From an uncultured Clostridia bacterium (GTDB lineage Bacteria; Bacillota; Clostridia; Oscillospirales; CAG-272): DNA of 9,412 nucleotides. Of the stretch, positions 1 through 5,604 are shown one piece after another (the stretch's first letter is position 1; the number at the start of each line of letters is the position of its first letter). The translations under genes and the position numbers were made by a program. The stretch spans positions 1 to 9,412 of the forward strand of contig CAMOLD010000046.1 in the NCBI GenBank assembly GCA_946618395.1, in the 5' to 3' direction. The notes under the pieces are model-generated. The model searched no databases. It had not been told where the DNA came from and was given only the letters and a program-made list of their open reading frames with translations.

Positions 1-550
1 GTATCTGAACGCCGATGCGCTGACAAAGGTGGGCGAAAAGGCGCTGGACGGTTGCGTTTCGTTACAGACCCTCAAATTTGGAACCGCGCTTTCCCAAATG
101 GGATTTGCCGCTCTGCGCAACTGCCGGAGCCTGATGGAGCTGGAGCTCCCGTTCATTGGCGAATCGGCGCAAAAGCAAACCGGAAAACCGTCAGAGCGCA
201 CCGATTATCTCGGCTTTGTCTTTGGGGCGGAAAAACCGGCGTTCTCCAAGGGCTTTTATCCGGCATTTCTGAAAACGATCACCATTTTGGGAGGATGCGC
301 GGAACTGCCTGATTTTGCGCTTTACGAATGCGTTTCGTTGGAGGCGCTTGTTCTGCGGTCCACACTGACGCGGATCGGCGGACGGGCATTGAGCGGTTGC
401 ACGGCGCTTGCCGAGCTGGTTTTGCCGGATGGATGCCGGGAGATCGGGGACGCCGCCTGCGCCGGTTGCACGGCGCTTGTCCGGGTGCAAATGCCAAGCG
501 GGATTACCGTCGGGCAAAACGCCTTTTTGGATTGTCCGCTGAAGCAGTAA
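1..550 (+). CDS. BspA-like leucine-rich-repeat (LRR_5) protein, C-terminal part
   Basis: This is the 3' end of a gene that enters from the left edge. The reading frame is open from base 2 and stops with TAA at 548-550, giving about 182 visible residues. They consist of LRR_5 (BspA / Treponema-type) repeats with a recurring pattern of an Ala- or Gly-containing turn, a phenylalanine or leucine, 'GC.SL' or 'GCTAL', and a short beta strand such as 'LAELVLP'. Two neighbouring repeats share an identical 17-base stretch (394-410 and 463-479) exactly 69 bases, or 23 codons, apart, which matches the usual repeat unit. A non-repeat insert containing 'YLGFVFG' and 'FLKTITILGG' is typical of these proteins. 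The protein ends inside the repeat array with no visible C-terminal anchor. Such proteins are usually secreted or surface-located, but the N-terminus is outside the window, so location and ligand are unknown. The gene converges on the spoIIIA operon and I see no functional link. Confidence 0.85.
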   Translation, partial: YLNADALTKVGEKALDGCVSLQTLKFGTALSQMGFAALRNCRSLMELELPFIGESAQKQTGKPSERTDYLGFVFGAEKPAFSKGFYPAFLKTITILGGCAELPDFALYECVSLEALVLRSTLTRIGGRALSGCTALAELVLPDGCREIGDAACAGCTALVRVQMPSGITVGQNAFLDCPLKQ

Positions 551-557
551 ACAATAC

Positions 558-597
558 AAAAAAAGAACGGCGACCGTAGCGGTCGCCGTTCTTTTTT
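558..597. terminator. Bidirectional intrinsic terminator between LRR gene and spoIIIAH
   Basis: A perfect 12-bp G+C-rich stem (565-576 paired with 580-591, loop TAG) is flanked by a run of A on the left and a run of T on the right, which can extend the stem. It therefore gives a hairpin followed by a U tract in both directions. It sits 8 bases after the LRR stop codon and directly abuts the spoIIIAH stop codon, so it should end both converging transcripts. Confidence 0.93.
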
Positions 598-599
598 GC

Positions 600-1208
600 T
601 TATTTGCGAATGATGGTAACGCCTGCCGGCGCAATACCGGTGCTGGAATAAACAATTTCATTGATCTGCGCAATTTGCGAAGGTTGCAGTTCGTCTGCCT
701 TAACAATAATGCTGACGCTGTCCCCGTTGAGGACGGCAACACATTGCTCAAAGCCCTTTGCGGTAATCAGCGATTCCATGTCGGCTTCCTTGCGGATCTC
801 GTCGGCAATGGTGGCAATTCCGGTCAACGCCTCATTTTTGGTGGTTTCTGCTGCTTCGGCGTTGTCCACTACCGATTGCAATACTTCCAAAGCCTCGTCA
901 CGGGCGCGTTGGCGGCTGACCTGGGTTGCCGAGAAATAGGCGTCGGTGGTCGTTTTTTCGGTTTGCTCGTTGGTTTGCGGCTGTTCGGTCCCCTGCTGGT
1001 CATATCCCTGGTAGCCGGAGGGCTTTTTGTTTCCGTTTGCAAAGAGCAGCCAGTTGACAAGAACCGCGGCGGCAATCAGCAGCACCGAGGCGGTGATAAT
1101 GGCGTTCCTGCGCCCGAATTTTGCCATCATCCGGCGGAATTTGCCGGGCTTTTTCTCCTCTTGCAAAACCTCTTCGGTCGTGCTTAATTCGGTCATTTTT
1201 TCTTTCAT
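600..1208 (-). CDS. spoIIIAH: Stage III sporulation protein AH
   Basis: This 202-residue protein is the last member of the spoIIIA operon. SpoIIIAH is the mother-cell membrane protein whose extracellular YscJ/ring-building domain binds forespore SpoIIQ to form the intercellular channel. Visible are a charged cytoplasmic N-terminus (residues 1-34), one membrane segment at about 35-56, a Gln/Thr-rich linker at about 60-88, and a C-terminal domain at about 90-202. That domain begins 'YFSATQVSRQRARDEA' and has the family's alpha-helical arm followed by beta-alpha-beta segments, including 'CVAVLNGDSVSIIVK'. The ATG at 1208 was chosen because a perfect AGGAGG lies 8 bases upstream; an upstream in-frame codon at 1229 would place that site inside the gene. 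It is separated from spoIIIAG by 105 bases, unlike the tight spacing elsewhere, and that gap holds a sigma-E-like promoter. It ends at the bidirectional terminator. The family call is firm from domain layout and operon position. Confidence 0.95.
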   Translation of the reverse strand: MKEKMTELSTTEEVLQEEKKPGKFRRMMAKFGRRNAIITASVLLIAAAVLVNWLLFANGNKKPSGYQGYDQQGTEQPQTNEQTEKTTTDAYFSATQVSRQRARDEALEVLQSVVDNAEAAETTKNEALTGIATIADEIRKEADMESLITAKGFEQCVAVLNGDSVSIIVKADELQPSQIAQINEIVYSSTGIAPAGVTIIRK

Positions 1209-1216
1209 GGGGAATT

Positions 1217-1222
1217 CCTCCT
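1217..1222 (-). promoter_or_regulatory. Ribosome binding site of spoIIIAH
   Basis: On the minus strand this reads AGGAGG, a perfect Shine-Dalgarno core 8 bases before the ATG at 1208. It decides the start in favour of 1208 over the in-frame codon at 1229. Confidence 0.85.
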
Positions 1223-1252
1223 GTTTCAAAATTCCATGTTTGGATTTGTTAC

Positions 1253-1282
1253 ACTATATGAACGGTCAAAAGCAATTATGCC
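1253..1282 (-). promoter_or_regulatory. Candidate internal sigma-E promoter for spoIIIAH
   Basis: Read on the minus strand, the site is GGCATAAT, a 14-base spacer, then CATATAGT. Compared with a sigma-E consensus of roughly GTCATATT and CATACAAT, this is 6 of 8 at each box with the expected spacing. It lies in the only sizeable gap of the operon, and a transcript starting near 1245 would carry spoIIIAH alone. A TTGACC in the spacer region has no convincing vegetative -10 partner. As far as I recall, an internal promoter before the distal genes has been described in Bacillus subtilis, which makes this plausible. Confidence 0.55.
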
Positions 1283-1313
1283 GGCAAAACGAAAAAATCA
1301 TTTGCTCCCCAAA

Positions 1314-1820
1314 TCACCCCGCCTCCGCAATGTTGATGCGGTTGGAGGGCACGCGAAAGGCGGAGGAAAGCAGGGCGGTCAGCGTTCCCCGGATGGCGGG
1401 GTCGCCTCCGCCGCGGCAAACAACGCCGATGCCAATAATTTCGGGCGGATTTTGGGAAACGACCAGCGCCTTGGCTGAGGAACCGCTTCCAATCGTGGCA
1501 TAAACGGTGGTTCCGTTTCTGGTTTCGGTGGCGTAAACCGTTTCAAATCCGCCCGAAAGCGTTGCCGAAACCTGCACACGGCTCACTCCTGCAACCGCCC
1601 CGCAAAGTTCGGCAATCCGCTTTTCCGTTTCCTTTCGGTAAGTTTCCAGTTCTTCCTGCCGGGAAATTTCCGCCGGAGCTTCCACGCTGTTCTGCGCGGT
1701 AAACCAGCCGCTTCCCAAAAGAAGTAAAAAAATGCCGAATCCTGCGCCCAGCAGGATGAAAAGGAGCTTTTTTTTACCCGTTTTCTGCCCGTTTTTTCCG
1801 TTTTTTTCCTCGTTTTTCAC
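1314..1820 (-). CDS. spoIIIAG: Stage III sporulation protein AG
   Basis: SpoIIIAG forms a large oligomeric ring in the intermembrane space and is a core part of the SpoIIIA-SpoIIQ channel. The 168-residue product has a lysine-rich N-terminus (1-18), a membrane anchor at about 19-40 and an extracellular domain at about 55-168. The latter starts with a helix (about 55-75), then 'GVSRVQVSATLSGG', an insert at about 92-128 that probably corresponds to the beta-triangle element of the family, then 'IIGIGVVCRGGGDPAIR' and a final helix ending 'SNRINIAEAG'. It is shorter than Bacillus subtilis SpoIIIAG (about 229 residues from memory), mainly at the N-terminus and in the insert. The chosen start is GTG at 1820 with GAGAGG 10 bases upstream. 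A TTG at 1838, overlapping the spoIIIAF stop codon as TTGA, is the alternative and would add six residues. Confidence 0.93.
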   Translation of the reverse strand: MKNEEKNGKNGQKTGKKKLLFILLGAGFGIFLLLLGSGWFTAQNSVEAPAEISRQEELETYRKETEKRIAELCGAVAGVSRVQVSATLSGGFETVYATETRNGTTVYATIGSGSSAKALVVSQNPPEIIGIGVVCRGGGDPAIRGTLTALLSSAFRVPSNRINIAEAG

Positions 1821-1830
1821 CTGTTTTTCA

Positions 1831-1836
1831 CCTCTC
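1831..1836 (-). promoter_or_regulatory. Ribosome binding site of spoIIIAG
   Basis: On the minus strand this reads GAGAGG, ending 10 bases before the GTG at 1820. It overlaps the stop codon of spoIIIAF, which suggests translational coupling. It supports GTG 1820 over TTG 1838, though not decisively. Confidence 0.55.
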
Positions 1837-2308
1837 AATCAACCGCCGATTCGCATTTGCACCCCAAAATTTCGGAAACATAGGACTGCAACGGTTGCGG
1901 ATTTTTCCATTTTGCGCTCCCCGAAAGGATCAGAGTGACCAGCGCGGGTTTTGCCTCCCCGTCTGTTTCTTCCCAAGTTACCGCACAGCGGATTTCTCCC
2001 TGCGCAATGCCGAATTTTTCTTCCAGGTGCGCCGTCAATGCCCGCGCAAAATAGGCGCGCGAGGCGCTGTCCAGCGCGGTTTTCGCTTGTTCCTCAAAAT
2101 CGGTTTGCGCCTCGTTTTCGGAAGAAAGATAGGGAATTTCTTTCACCTTTGCAATCAGTTCCGGCAACGGCGCGGCGATCACGCAGAACAAAACGAGGGT
2201 TGTCAACAGGCGGAGCGTTTTTCCAAGCCCGGCGCCGCCGGGCGCCAACAGCCCGACCAGGGCGGCAAGGAGCGCCGCTCCGAGCAACGAGAGAACATAT
2301 GCCTTCAT
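1835..2308 (-). CDS. spoIIIAF: Stage III sporulation protein AF
   Basis: SpoIIIAF is a membrane component of the SpoIIIA channel with a ring-building-type extracellular domain. The 157-residue product has two N-terminal hydrophobic segments (about 3-24 and 32-54). A helical stretch (about 66-100) follows, then two beta strands ('EIRCAVTW' and 'PALVTLILSG') and a last helix at about 138-150. This matches an alpha-beta-beta-alpha ring-building fold. The protein stops soon after that fold and is shorter than the Bacillus subtilis protein (about 206 residues from memory), so it lacks a C-terminal extension. The ATG at 2308 has AGAGG 7 bases upstream and starts 14 bases after the spoIIIAE stop. 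An upstream extension in the same frame would run far into spoIIIAE and is not credible. Sequence conservation is low in this family, so the assignment rests on architecture and operon position. Confidence 0.9.
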   Translation of the reverse strand: MKAYVLSLLGAALLAALVGLLAPGGAGLGKTLRLLTTLVLFCVIAAPLPELIAKVKEIPYLSSENEAQTDFEEQAKTALDSASRAYFARALTAHLEEKFGIAQGEIRCAVTWEETDGEAKPALVTLILSGSAKWKNPQPLQSYVSEILGCKCESAVD

Positions 2309-2322
2309 TTTGTAACCTCTTT

Positions 2323-3528
2323 TCAAACCGCCGTTCCGCAATGCACCAAAAGCGCGCAAGAAAGCAGAAGCACCGAGGAGCAAATACTGGCGGCGGCAAG
2401 CAAATATCCGCAAAGGGAGGCAATTTCATCCAGCAATTTTTTCTCGGTATCACAGCCGAACAGGTCGGCAACGCCGGCGGAAATTTGCCAGCAAATCCCG
2501 AAAAGCCAAAGCCGAAGGAGCATGGGGACCAGCGAAAACAAGATCAAAAAAACGGCGCAAATTCCAAGCGTTCCGCGCAGGTAGGAGACCCCTGCGCTCA
2601 CCGTGCGCAACAATTCGGACACCGAACCGCCAACTACCGGAACCATATTGCCAACGGCAAATTTTGCGCCGCGCATGGCAAGACTGTCGTTCTTTGCGGC
2701 AAGCAGGGTTTGAAACCCCAGCATAGCAACCAGAATGGTCATCAGCCCGGCAAGAAAAATGGTATAATTCTTTTTCAGCGAACCAATCAGTGTGCCGAAC
2801 CGCAAATTTCCGTCCAACGCTCCAATCACGGCAAACGCCGTGCAAAATCCGCAAAAGGGAAGAATGCTGTTGCCAACCGCCTCCTCCAAAACCGTTAAGT
2901 AAACCGAAAGCCCCGCCGAGGAAGCGCTTGCGGCGGTCACATTTCCGCCCATTGCCCAAAGCGCGCCGGAAAGCGGGATCATGGCGGCGGTCAATTTATT
3001 CAGCCGTTCAAAATAGGCAGTTGCCGCCTGCGCCATTCCAAACCCCTGGGAGAAGAGCGCAGCGAGCAGCGCGAGCGACGAGGCAAAGGAAAACGCTTTT
3101 CCGATTGCTTCCCCTTTCAAAGAAGTGCGGAACGCCGCAAAGATCGCGCTCAACAACAGCAATCCGATTACCGTGCAAAAGGTGGGCAACAAGGAGCCGA
3201 GGACTTCGCCAAAGAGCTTGCCGATCAGCGAGGCAAGGTTGGAAAAACCGCTCATGCTTTGCAAACTTTCGTAGATTTCCCCGGTGTTTTCCGAAAACAG
3301 TCCGGGCGGCAGCAATTCGGCAATGTCCTCGGGAATCGCCGCAAGAAAGTCCCGGAACTCGTCCGGCGGCGTTTGAGAAACATCGGTTTCTTCGGCGCAT
3401 ACACGAACCGAAAAGAGCGTTCCTATGAAAACAAAAAAGAGAAAAAACGCGCAAAGTCGTCGGGCTACGCTCCCATGGCGAGCAGATTTTTTGCCGCAGA
3501 AAACAGCTCGTTCATCAAGGGTAGGCAA
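2323..3528 (-). CDS. spoIIIAE: Stage III sporulation protein AE (start uncertain)
   Basis: SpoIIIAE is the large polytopic membrane protein of the SpoIIIA channel and has been compared with secretion-system export-gate proteins. The frame encodes a signal-peptide-like segment ('ARRLCAFFLFFVFIG' to 'VRVCA') and an acidic region with 'IPEDIAELLPPGLF'. About seven hydrophobic segments follow, with the family-like 'NMVPVVGGSVSELLRT' near the middle of the second half. The 401-residue length from TTG 3528 is close to the Bacillus subtilis protein (about 399, from memory). However, that TTG has no good ribosome binding site, lies 64 bases inside spoIIIAD and adds an odd 20-residue leader. There is no ATG, GTG or TTG in frame close to the signal peptide. 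A TTG at 3454 in another frame would give a tidy signal peptide if one T were absent from the T run at 3442-3447. The gene identity is firm but the 5' end is not. Confidence 0.88.
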   Translation of the reverse strand: MPTLDERAVFCGKKSARHGSVARRLCAFFLFFVFIGTLFSVRVCAEETDVSQTPPDEFRDFLAAIPEDIAELLPPGLFSENTGEIYESLQSMSGFSNLASLIGKLFGEVLGSLLPTFCTVIGLLLLSAIFAAFRTSLKGEAIGKAFSFASSLALLAALFSQGFGMAQAATAYFERLNKLTAAMIPLSGALWAMGGNVTAASASSAGLSVYLTVLEEAVGNSILPFCGFCTAFAVIGALDGNLRFGTLIGSLKKNYTIFLAGLMTILVAMLGFQTLLAAKNDSLAMRGAKFAVGNMVPVVGGSVSELLRTVSAGVSYLRGTLGICAVFLILFSLVPMLLRLWLFGICWQISAGVADLFGCDTEKKLLDEIASLCGYLLAAASICSSVLLLSCALLVHCGTAV

Positions 3529-3857
3529 AGGAGCAGAATTTCCATTTTTCCCGCCAGTTCCACGCCGTTTCCAATCCCGCTCTCGCCGGCATCCCGGCAA
3601 ATATCGGCGCACACCTGCGTCAAAACGGCAATGCCCAGCGCTTTGATAAGAAAGCCGACGTAGTTTGAAAGGCTGGTTGCCGCGCTCAACTGTTTCAGGT
3701 AGGACAAGAGCGGCGGCGCCATGGAAAGAATGGTTCCGGCAAACAGAAGAACCGCCGCCAGCCGGACGAGCGGCAAAAAGTCGGCGTTCCATTTTTTGAC
3801 GATGACGGCAACCGACACTGCCGCAACGCCCGCCATGCAAATTTTTGCGCTGTCCAT
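3465..3857 (-). CDS. spoIIIAD: Stage III sporulation protein AD
   Basis: SpoIIIAD is a small polytopic membrane protein of the mother-cell channel base, related to SpoIIIAC. The 130-residue product has hydrophobic segments at about 7-20, 30-53, 66-85 and 103-128. Family-type features include 'NYVGFLIKALGIAVLTQ' and the following 'CADICRDAGESGIGNGVELAGK', a polar stretch typical of SpoIIIAD. Its length is near that of the Bacillus subtilis protein (about 133). The start is ATG 3857, 9 bases after the spoIIIAC stop codon. The ribosome binding site is poor (GGGAT some 10 bases upstream), so translation is probably coupled to spoIIIAC. The 3' end overlaps the spoIIIAE frame by an amount that depends on where spoIIIAE really starts. 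Confidence 0.94.
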   Translation of the reverse strand: MDSAKICMAGVAAVSVAVIVKKWNADFLPLVRLAAVLLFAGTILSMAPPLLSYLKQLSAATSLSNYVGFLIKALGIAVLTQVCADICRDAGESGIGNGVELAGKMEILLLCLPLMNELFSAAKNLLAMGA

Positions 3858-3866
3858 TTTCGGTCA

Positions 3867-4064
3867 TCATCCCATGCCGAAAATCGAGCTTACCAGATCG
3901 AACAGATTGCGGATCTGGCTGACCAGGAGCATTAAGACCACCAAAATTCCCGCAATCGTTACAAACATTGCCTGTTCATCCCTGCCGGTTTTGGAGAGGA
4001 TTTGGGTTGCAACGGCAACCAGGATCCCCACGCCGGCGATTTTTATAATCAAAGAAATATCCAT
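3867..4064 (-). CDS. spoIIIAC: Stage III sporulation protein AC
   Basis: This 65-residue two-helix membrane protein is the smallest component of the SpoIIIA channel base. It begins 'MDISLIIKIAGVGILVAV', followed by 'ILSKTGRDEQAMFVTIAGI', and ends 'SSIFGMG', which is the highly characteristic SpoIIIAC pattern. The two hydrophobic helices lie at about 5-22 and 33-58, with the conserved polar 'KTGRDE' turn between them. The length is typical of the family. The ATG at 4064 is preceded by GGAAAGG about 8 bases upstream. It starts 27 bases after the spoIIIAB stop codon and ends 9 bases before spoIIIAD. Confidence 0.97.
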   Translation of the reverse strand: MDISLIIKIAGVGILVAVATQILSKTGRDEQAMFVTIAGILVVLMLLVSQIRNLFDLVSSIFGMG

Positions 4065-4091
4065 TTTTTCAACCTTTCCTTTTTTGATATG

Positions 4092-4568
4092 TCACCATAA
4101 TAAAATGGAAATCAAAATTGCTGTTCCAATGCAAACGGCAAAAATGACGCGCGTTTTTGCCCGCAATTCTTCCATGCGCCGGGCGCGGATCTGCCCGAGC
4201 GCTTCCATATAGTAATCGCTCAGGCGCAAAAGCTCCTCCCGCGTTTCAAAACCGTATTCGCGCACAAAGGAGGAAAGCAGGCGCTGTGCCTCGGCATCCA
4301 GATAGATTTGCGAGGCATGATAAACGGCGGGCAGATCGGGTTTTGGCTGGCGGCAAAGGCACTCTTCCAGCAAAGCGGTATCCGCCCGCTCCAATATTTG
4401 CGGCATGGGCAACAGGTAACAATCCACCTGCGAGCGGATATAGCGGATCAAATGGATCCAGCCTGCCAGAACGGCAAGCTTTCGCTTTTCAAACCGAACG
4501 CCGAAAGACGCCGCCGCGCCCCCGGCGCCCAGGATTAAACCAACGCCAAGCAGTTTAAGAATCGTCAT
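4092..4568 (-). CDS. spoIIIAB: Stage III sporulation protein AB
   Basis: SpoIIIAB is a membrane protein proposed to act with the SpoIIIAA ATPase at the cytoplasmic base of the channel; it resembles GspF-type secretion platform proteins. The 158-residue product has an N-terminal membrane helix (about 4-22), a long mainly helical cytoplasmic region (about 25-138) and a C-terminal membrane helix (about 139-157, ending 'SILLW'). Motifs typical of the family are 'GWIHLIRYIRSQVDCYLLPM' in the first half and 'ALGQIRARRMEELRAKTRV' before the last helix. The ATG at 4568 has GGAGG 6 bases upstream and overlaps the last 14 bases of spoIIIAA, so the two are translationally coupled. The length is slightly below the Bacillus subtilis protein (about 171). 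Confidence 0.95.
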   Translation of the reverse strand: MTILKLLGVGLILGAGGAAASFGVRFEKRKLAVLAGWIHLIRYIRSQVDCYLLPMPQILERADTALLEECLCRQPKPDLPAVYHASQIYLDAEAQRLLSSFVREYGFETREELLRLSDYYMEALGQIRARRMEELRAKTRVIFAVCIGTAILISILLW

Positions 4569-5466
4569 CGGCTTCCTCCCGGGATCGAATGACATAATCA
4601 AAACCGCCGAAGGAATTGCGCGAGAGTTTTGCATAGGCGGCAAAAACCTTTGCGCGGTGCAACAGCGCAATTCCGGGGCGGCGCAAAAGCTCCGAAAAAG
4701 AGCGCGCATGCGTTGACGCAAGAATGGGAACGCCGCGGTTTGCCGCCGACAGAATGGCGCGCGCCTCGGCGGTTGTTCCAATCTCATCGCAAATGACCAA
4801 CTCGGCGCCCAGCGTGCGGACGGCAATATCAATGCCGAGTTCCTGGGGGTATCCTGTTAAAACATCCAACATCAGGTCCCCCCCCTCAATGGTTCCAAAA
4901 AACTCGGCGCGCGCGTCAATGACAACAGTCCGCCGCCCGTCCGGGAGCGCCGAAGCCTCTCTTGCCGCCGCACGCAGGCAGGTCGTTTTTCCGGTGCCGG
5001 GCGGGGAGAAGATTAAAACGCCGCCGGTGCCCTGCGCTTCTTTGAGCATTTTCAAAATCGGTTTTGCCGAAACGTGGTGCGCATGCGGCAGGCGGATCAT
5101 CAAACCGCTGATTTCGCCAACGCCGATCATTTGTCCTTTTTCCAGCGCGGCGCTTCCGCAAACGCCGACGCGAATGCCGCCCGGGAGGGTGATGTAGCCG
5201 TTGCAGATCCGGCTTTGATAGGCATAGAGCGAGCCGCCGCACATGGACGAGAGAAGCCCGGAGATCTCCTTTTGCGAGAGCACGACGCCGGTGTTATAGT
5301 TCTTGCCGCTTTGGGTGACCGTGGTCACCCGGTTTGCGTGCAAGCGGATTTCTTCCGCCTGCCGGGCGCCGCAACCGGCAATTGCCCGGGTCAGGTTTTC
5401 GGGCAAAAGATCGGTCAATATTTGCGGCAACAGTTCCTTTTTTTGTCTGCGTTCGATGATTTGCAC
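4555..5466 (-). CDS. spoIIIAA: Stage III sporulation protein AA, ATPase
   Basis: SpoIIIAA is a cytoplasmic AAA/secretion-type ATPase thought to power or assemble the SpoIIIA-SpoIIQ channel in the mother cell. The 303-residue protein matches the family length (about 307 in Bacillus subtilis). The N-terminal domain carries 'QAEEIRLHANRV' and 'YAYQSRICNGYITLPGGIRV', both characteristic. The P-loop is SPPGTGKT at residues 154-161, a Walker B-like 'ELVICDEIG' lies at 222-230, and 'ILASTHA' at about 248-254 is a sensor-like segment. The start is GTG at 5466: AGGGGGGAG lies just upstream with about 5 bases of spacing, and a sigma-E-type promoter lies immediately before that. The same frame stays open far upstream (towards 6720), but that is antisense to the divergent P-loop gene. 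The 3' end overlaps spoIIIAB by 14 bases. Confidence 0.97.
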   Translation of the reverse strand: MQIIERRQKKELLPQILTDLLPENLTRAIAGCGARQAEEIRLHANRVTTVTQSGKNYNTGVVLSQKEISGLLSSMCGGSLYAYQSRICNGYITLPGGIRVGVCGSAALEKGQMIGVGEISGLMIRLPHAHHVSAKPILKMLKEAQGTGGVLIFSPPGTGKTTCLRAAAREASALPDGRRTVVIDARAEFFGTIEGGDLMLDVLTGYPQELGIDIAVRTLGAELVICDEIGTTAEARAILSAANRGVPILASTHARSFSELLRRPGIALLHRAKVFAAYAKLSRNSFGGFDYVIRSREEADDDS

Positions 5467-5489
5467 TTCCGCTCCCCCCTCTTTGTCCG

Positions 5490-5519
5490 AGTTTATGCGG
5501 ACGAGCAGGGAAATAGAAC
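5490..5519 (-). promoter_or_regulatory. Sigma-E-type promoter of the spoIIIA operon
   Basis: On the minus strand the site reads GTTCTATT, a 14-base spacer, then CATAAACT: 6 of 8 matches at each box to a sigma-E consensus of roughly GTCATATT and CATACAAT. Transcription would start about 15-20 bases before the spoIIIAA ribosome binding site. This agrees with the known mother-cell, sigma-E-dependent expression of spoIIIA in Bacillus. Confidence 0.7.
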
Positions 5520-5545
5520 TTTTTTCCTGCCGCTTGCATAGGATA
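5518..5545 (+). promoter_or_regulatory. Candidate sigma-K-like promoter of the divergent P-loop gene
   Basis: On the plus strand an AC (5518-5519) is followed after 17 bases by CATAGGATA (5537-5545), which fits the degenerate sigma-K pattern AC-N16/17-CATANNNTA. An overlapping GATAAT (5542-5547) could serve as a vegetative -10, but no TTGACA-like -35 sits at a suitable distance. The motif is short, so this call is tentative. Confidence 0.3.
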
Positions 5546-5590
5546 ATGTGTGAAGTTTTTTGAAAATTTGCAAAAAACTGCTTTTGATAA

Positions 5591-5596
5591 AGGGGG
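5591..5596 (+). promoter_or_regulatory. Ribosome binding site of the P-loop gene
   Basis: AGGGGG lies 8 bases before the ATG at 5605. Two bases separate it from the in-frame ATG at 5599, which is too close, so 5605 is chosen as the start. Confidence 0.65.
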
Positions 5597-5604
5597 AAAT
5601 GTGC

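Noticed and set aside
1951..2898. Plus-strand open frame of 315 codons opposite spoIIIAF and spoIIIAE
   Set aside because: The translation is Arg/Gln/Asn-rich low-complexity sequence with no ribosome binding site, and it lies antisense to well-supported membrane-protein genes.
3008..3454. Separate minus-strand frame starting at TTG 3454
   Set aside because: Beyond the first residues it becomes Arg/His/Cys-rich out-of-frame sequence within spoIIIAE. Only its first few codons matter, as a possible displaced start for spoIIIAE.
5313..5330. Perfect 8-base inverted repeat with a 2-base loop inside spoIIIAA
   Set aside because: It lies in codons for a Val-Thr-rich stretch, has no T tract, and is not near a promoter, so it is probably a chance result of repeated Val/Thr codons.
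5560..5588. Possible vegetative promoter TTGAAA-N17-TTTGAT before the P-loop gene
   Set aside because: The -10 is poor (4 of 6) and the start site would fall in the ribosome binding site, leaving no usable leader.
5560..5604. Upstream extension of the P-loop gene to TTG 5560 or ATG 5599
   Set aside because: The extension has no ribosome binding site at suitable distance, and AGGGGG at 5591-5596 is correctly spaced only for ATG 5605.
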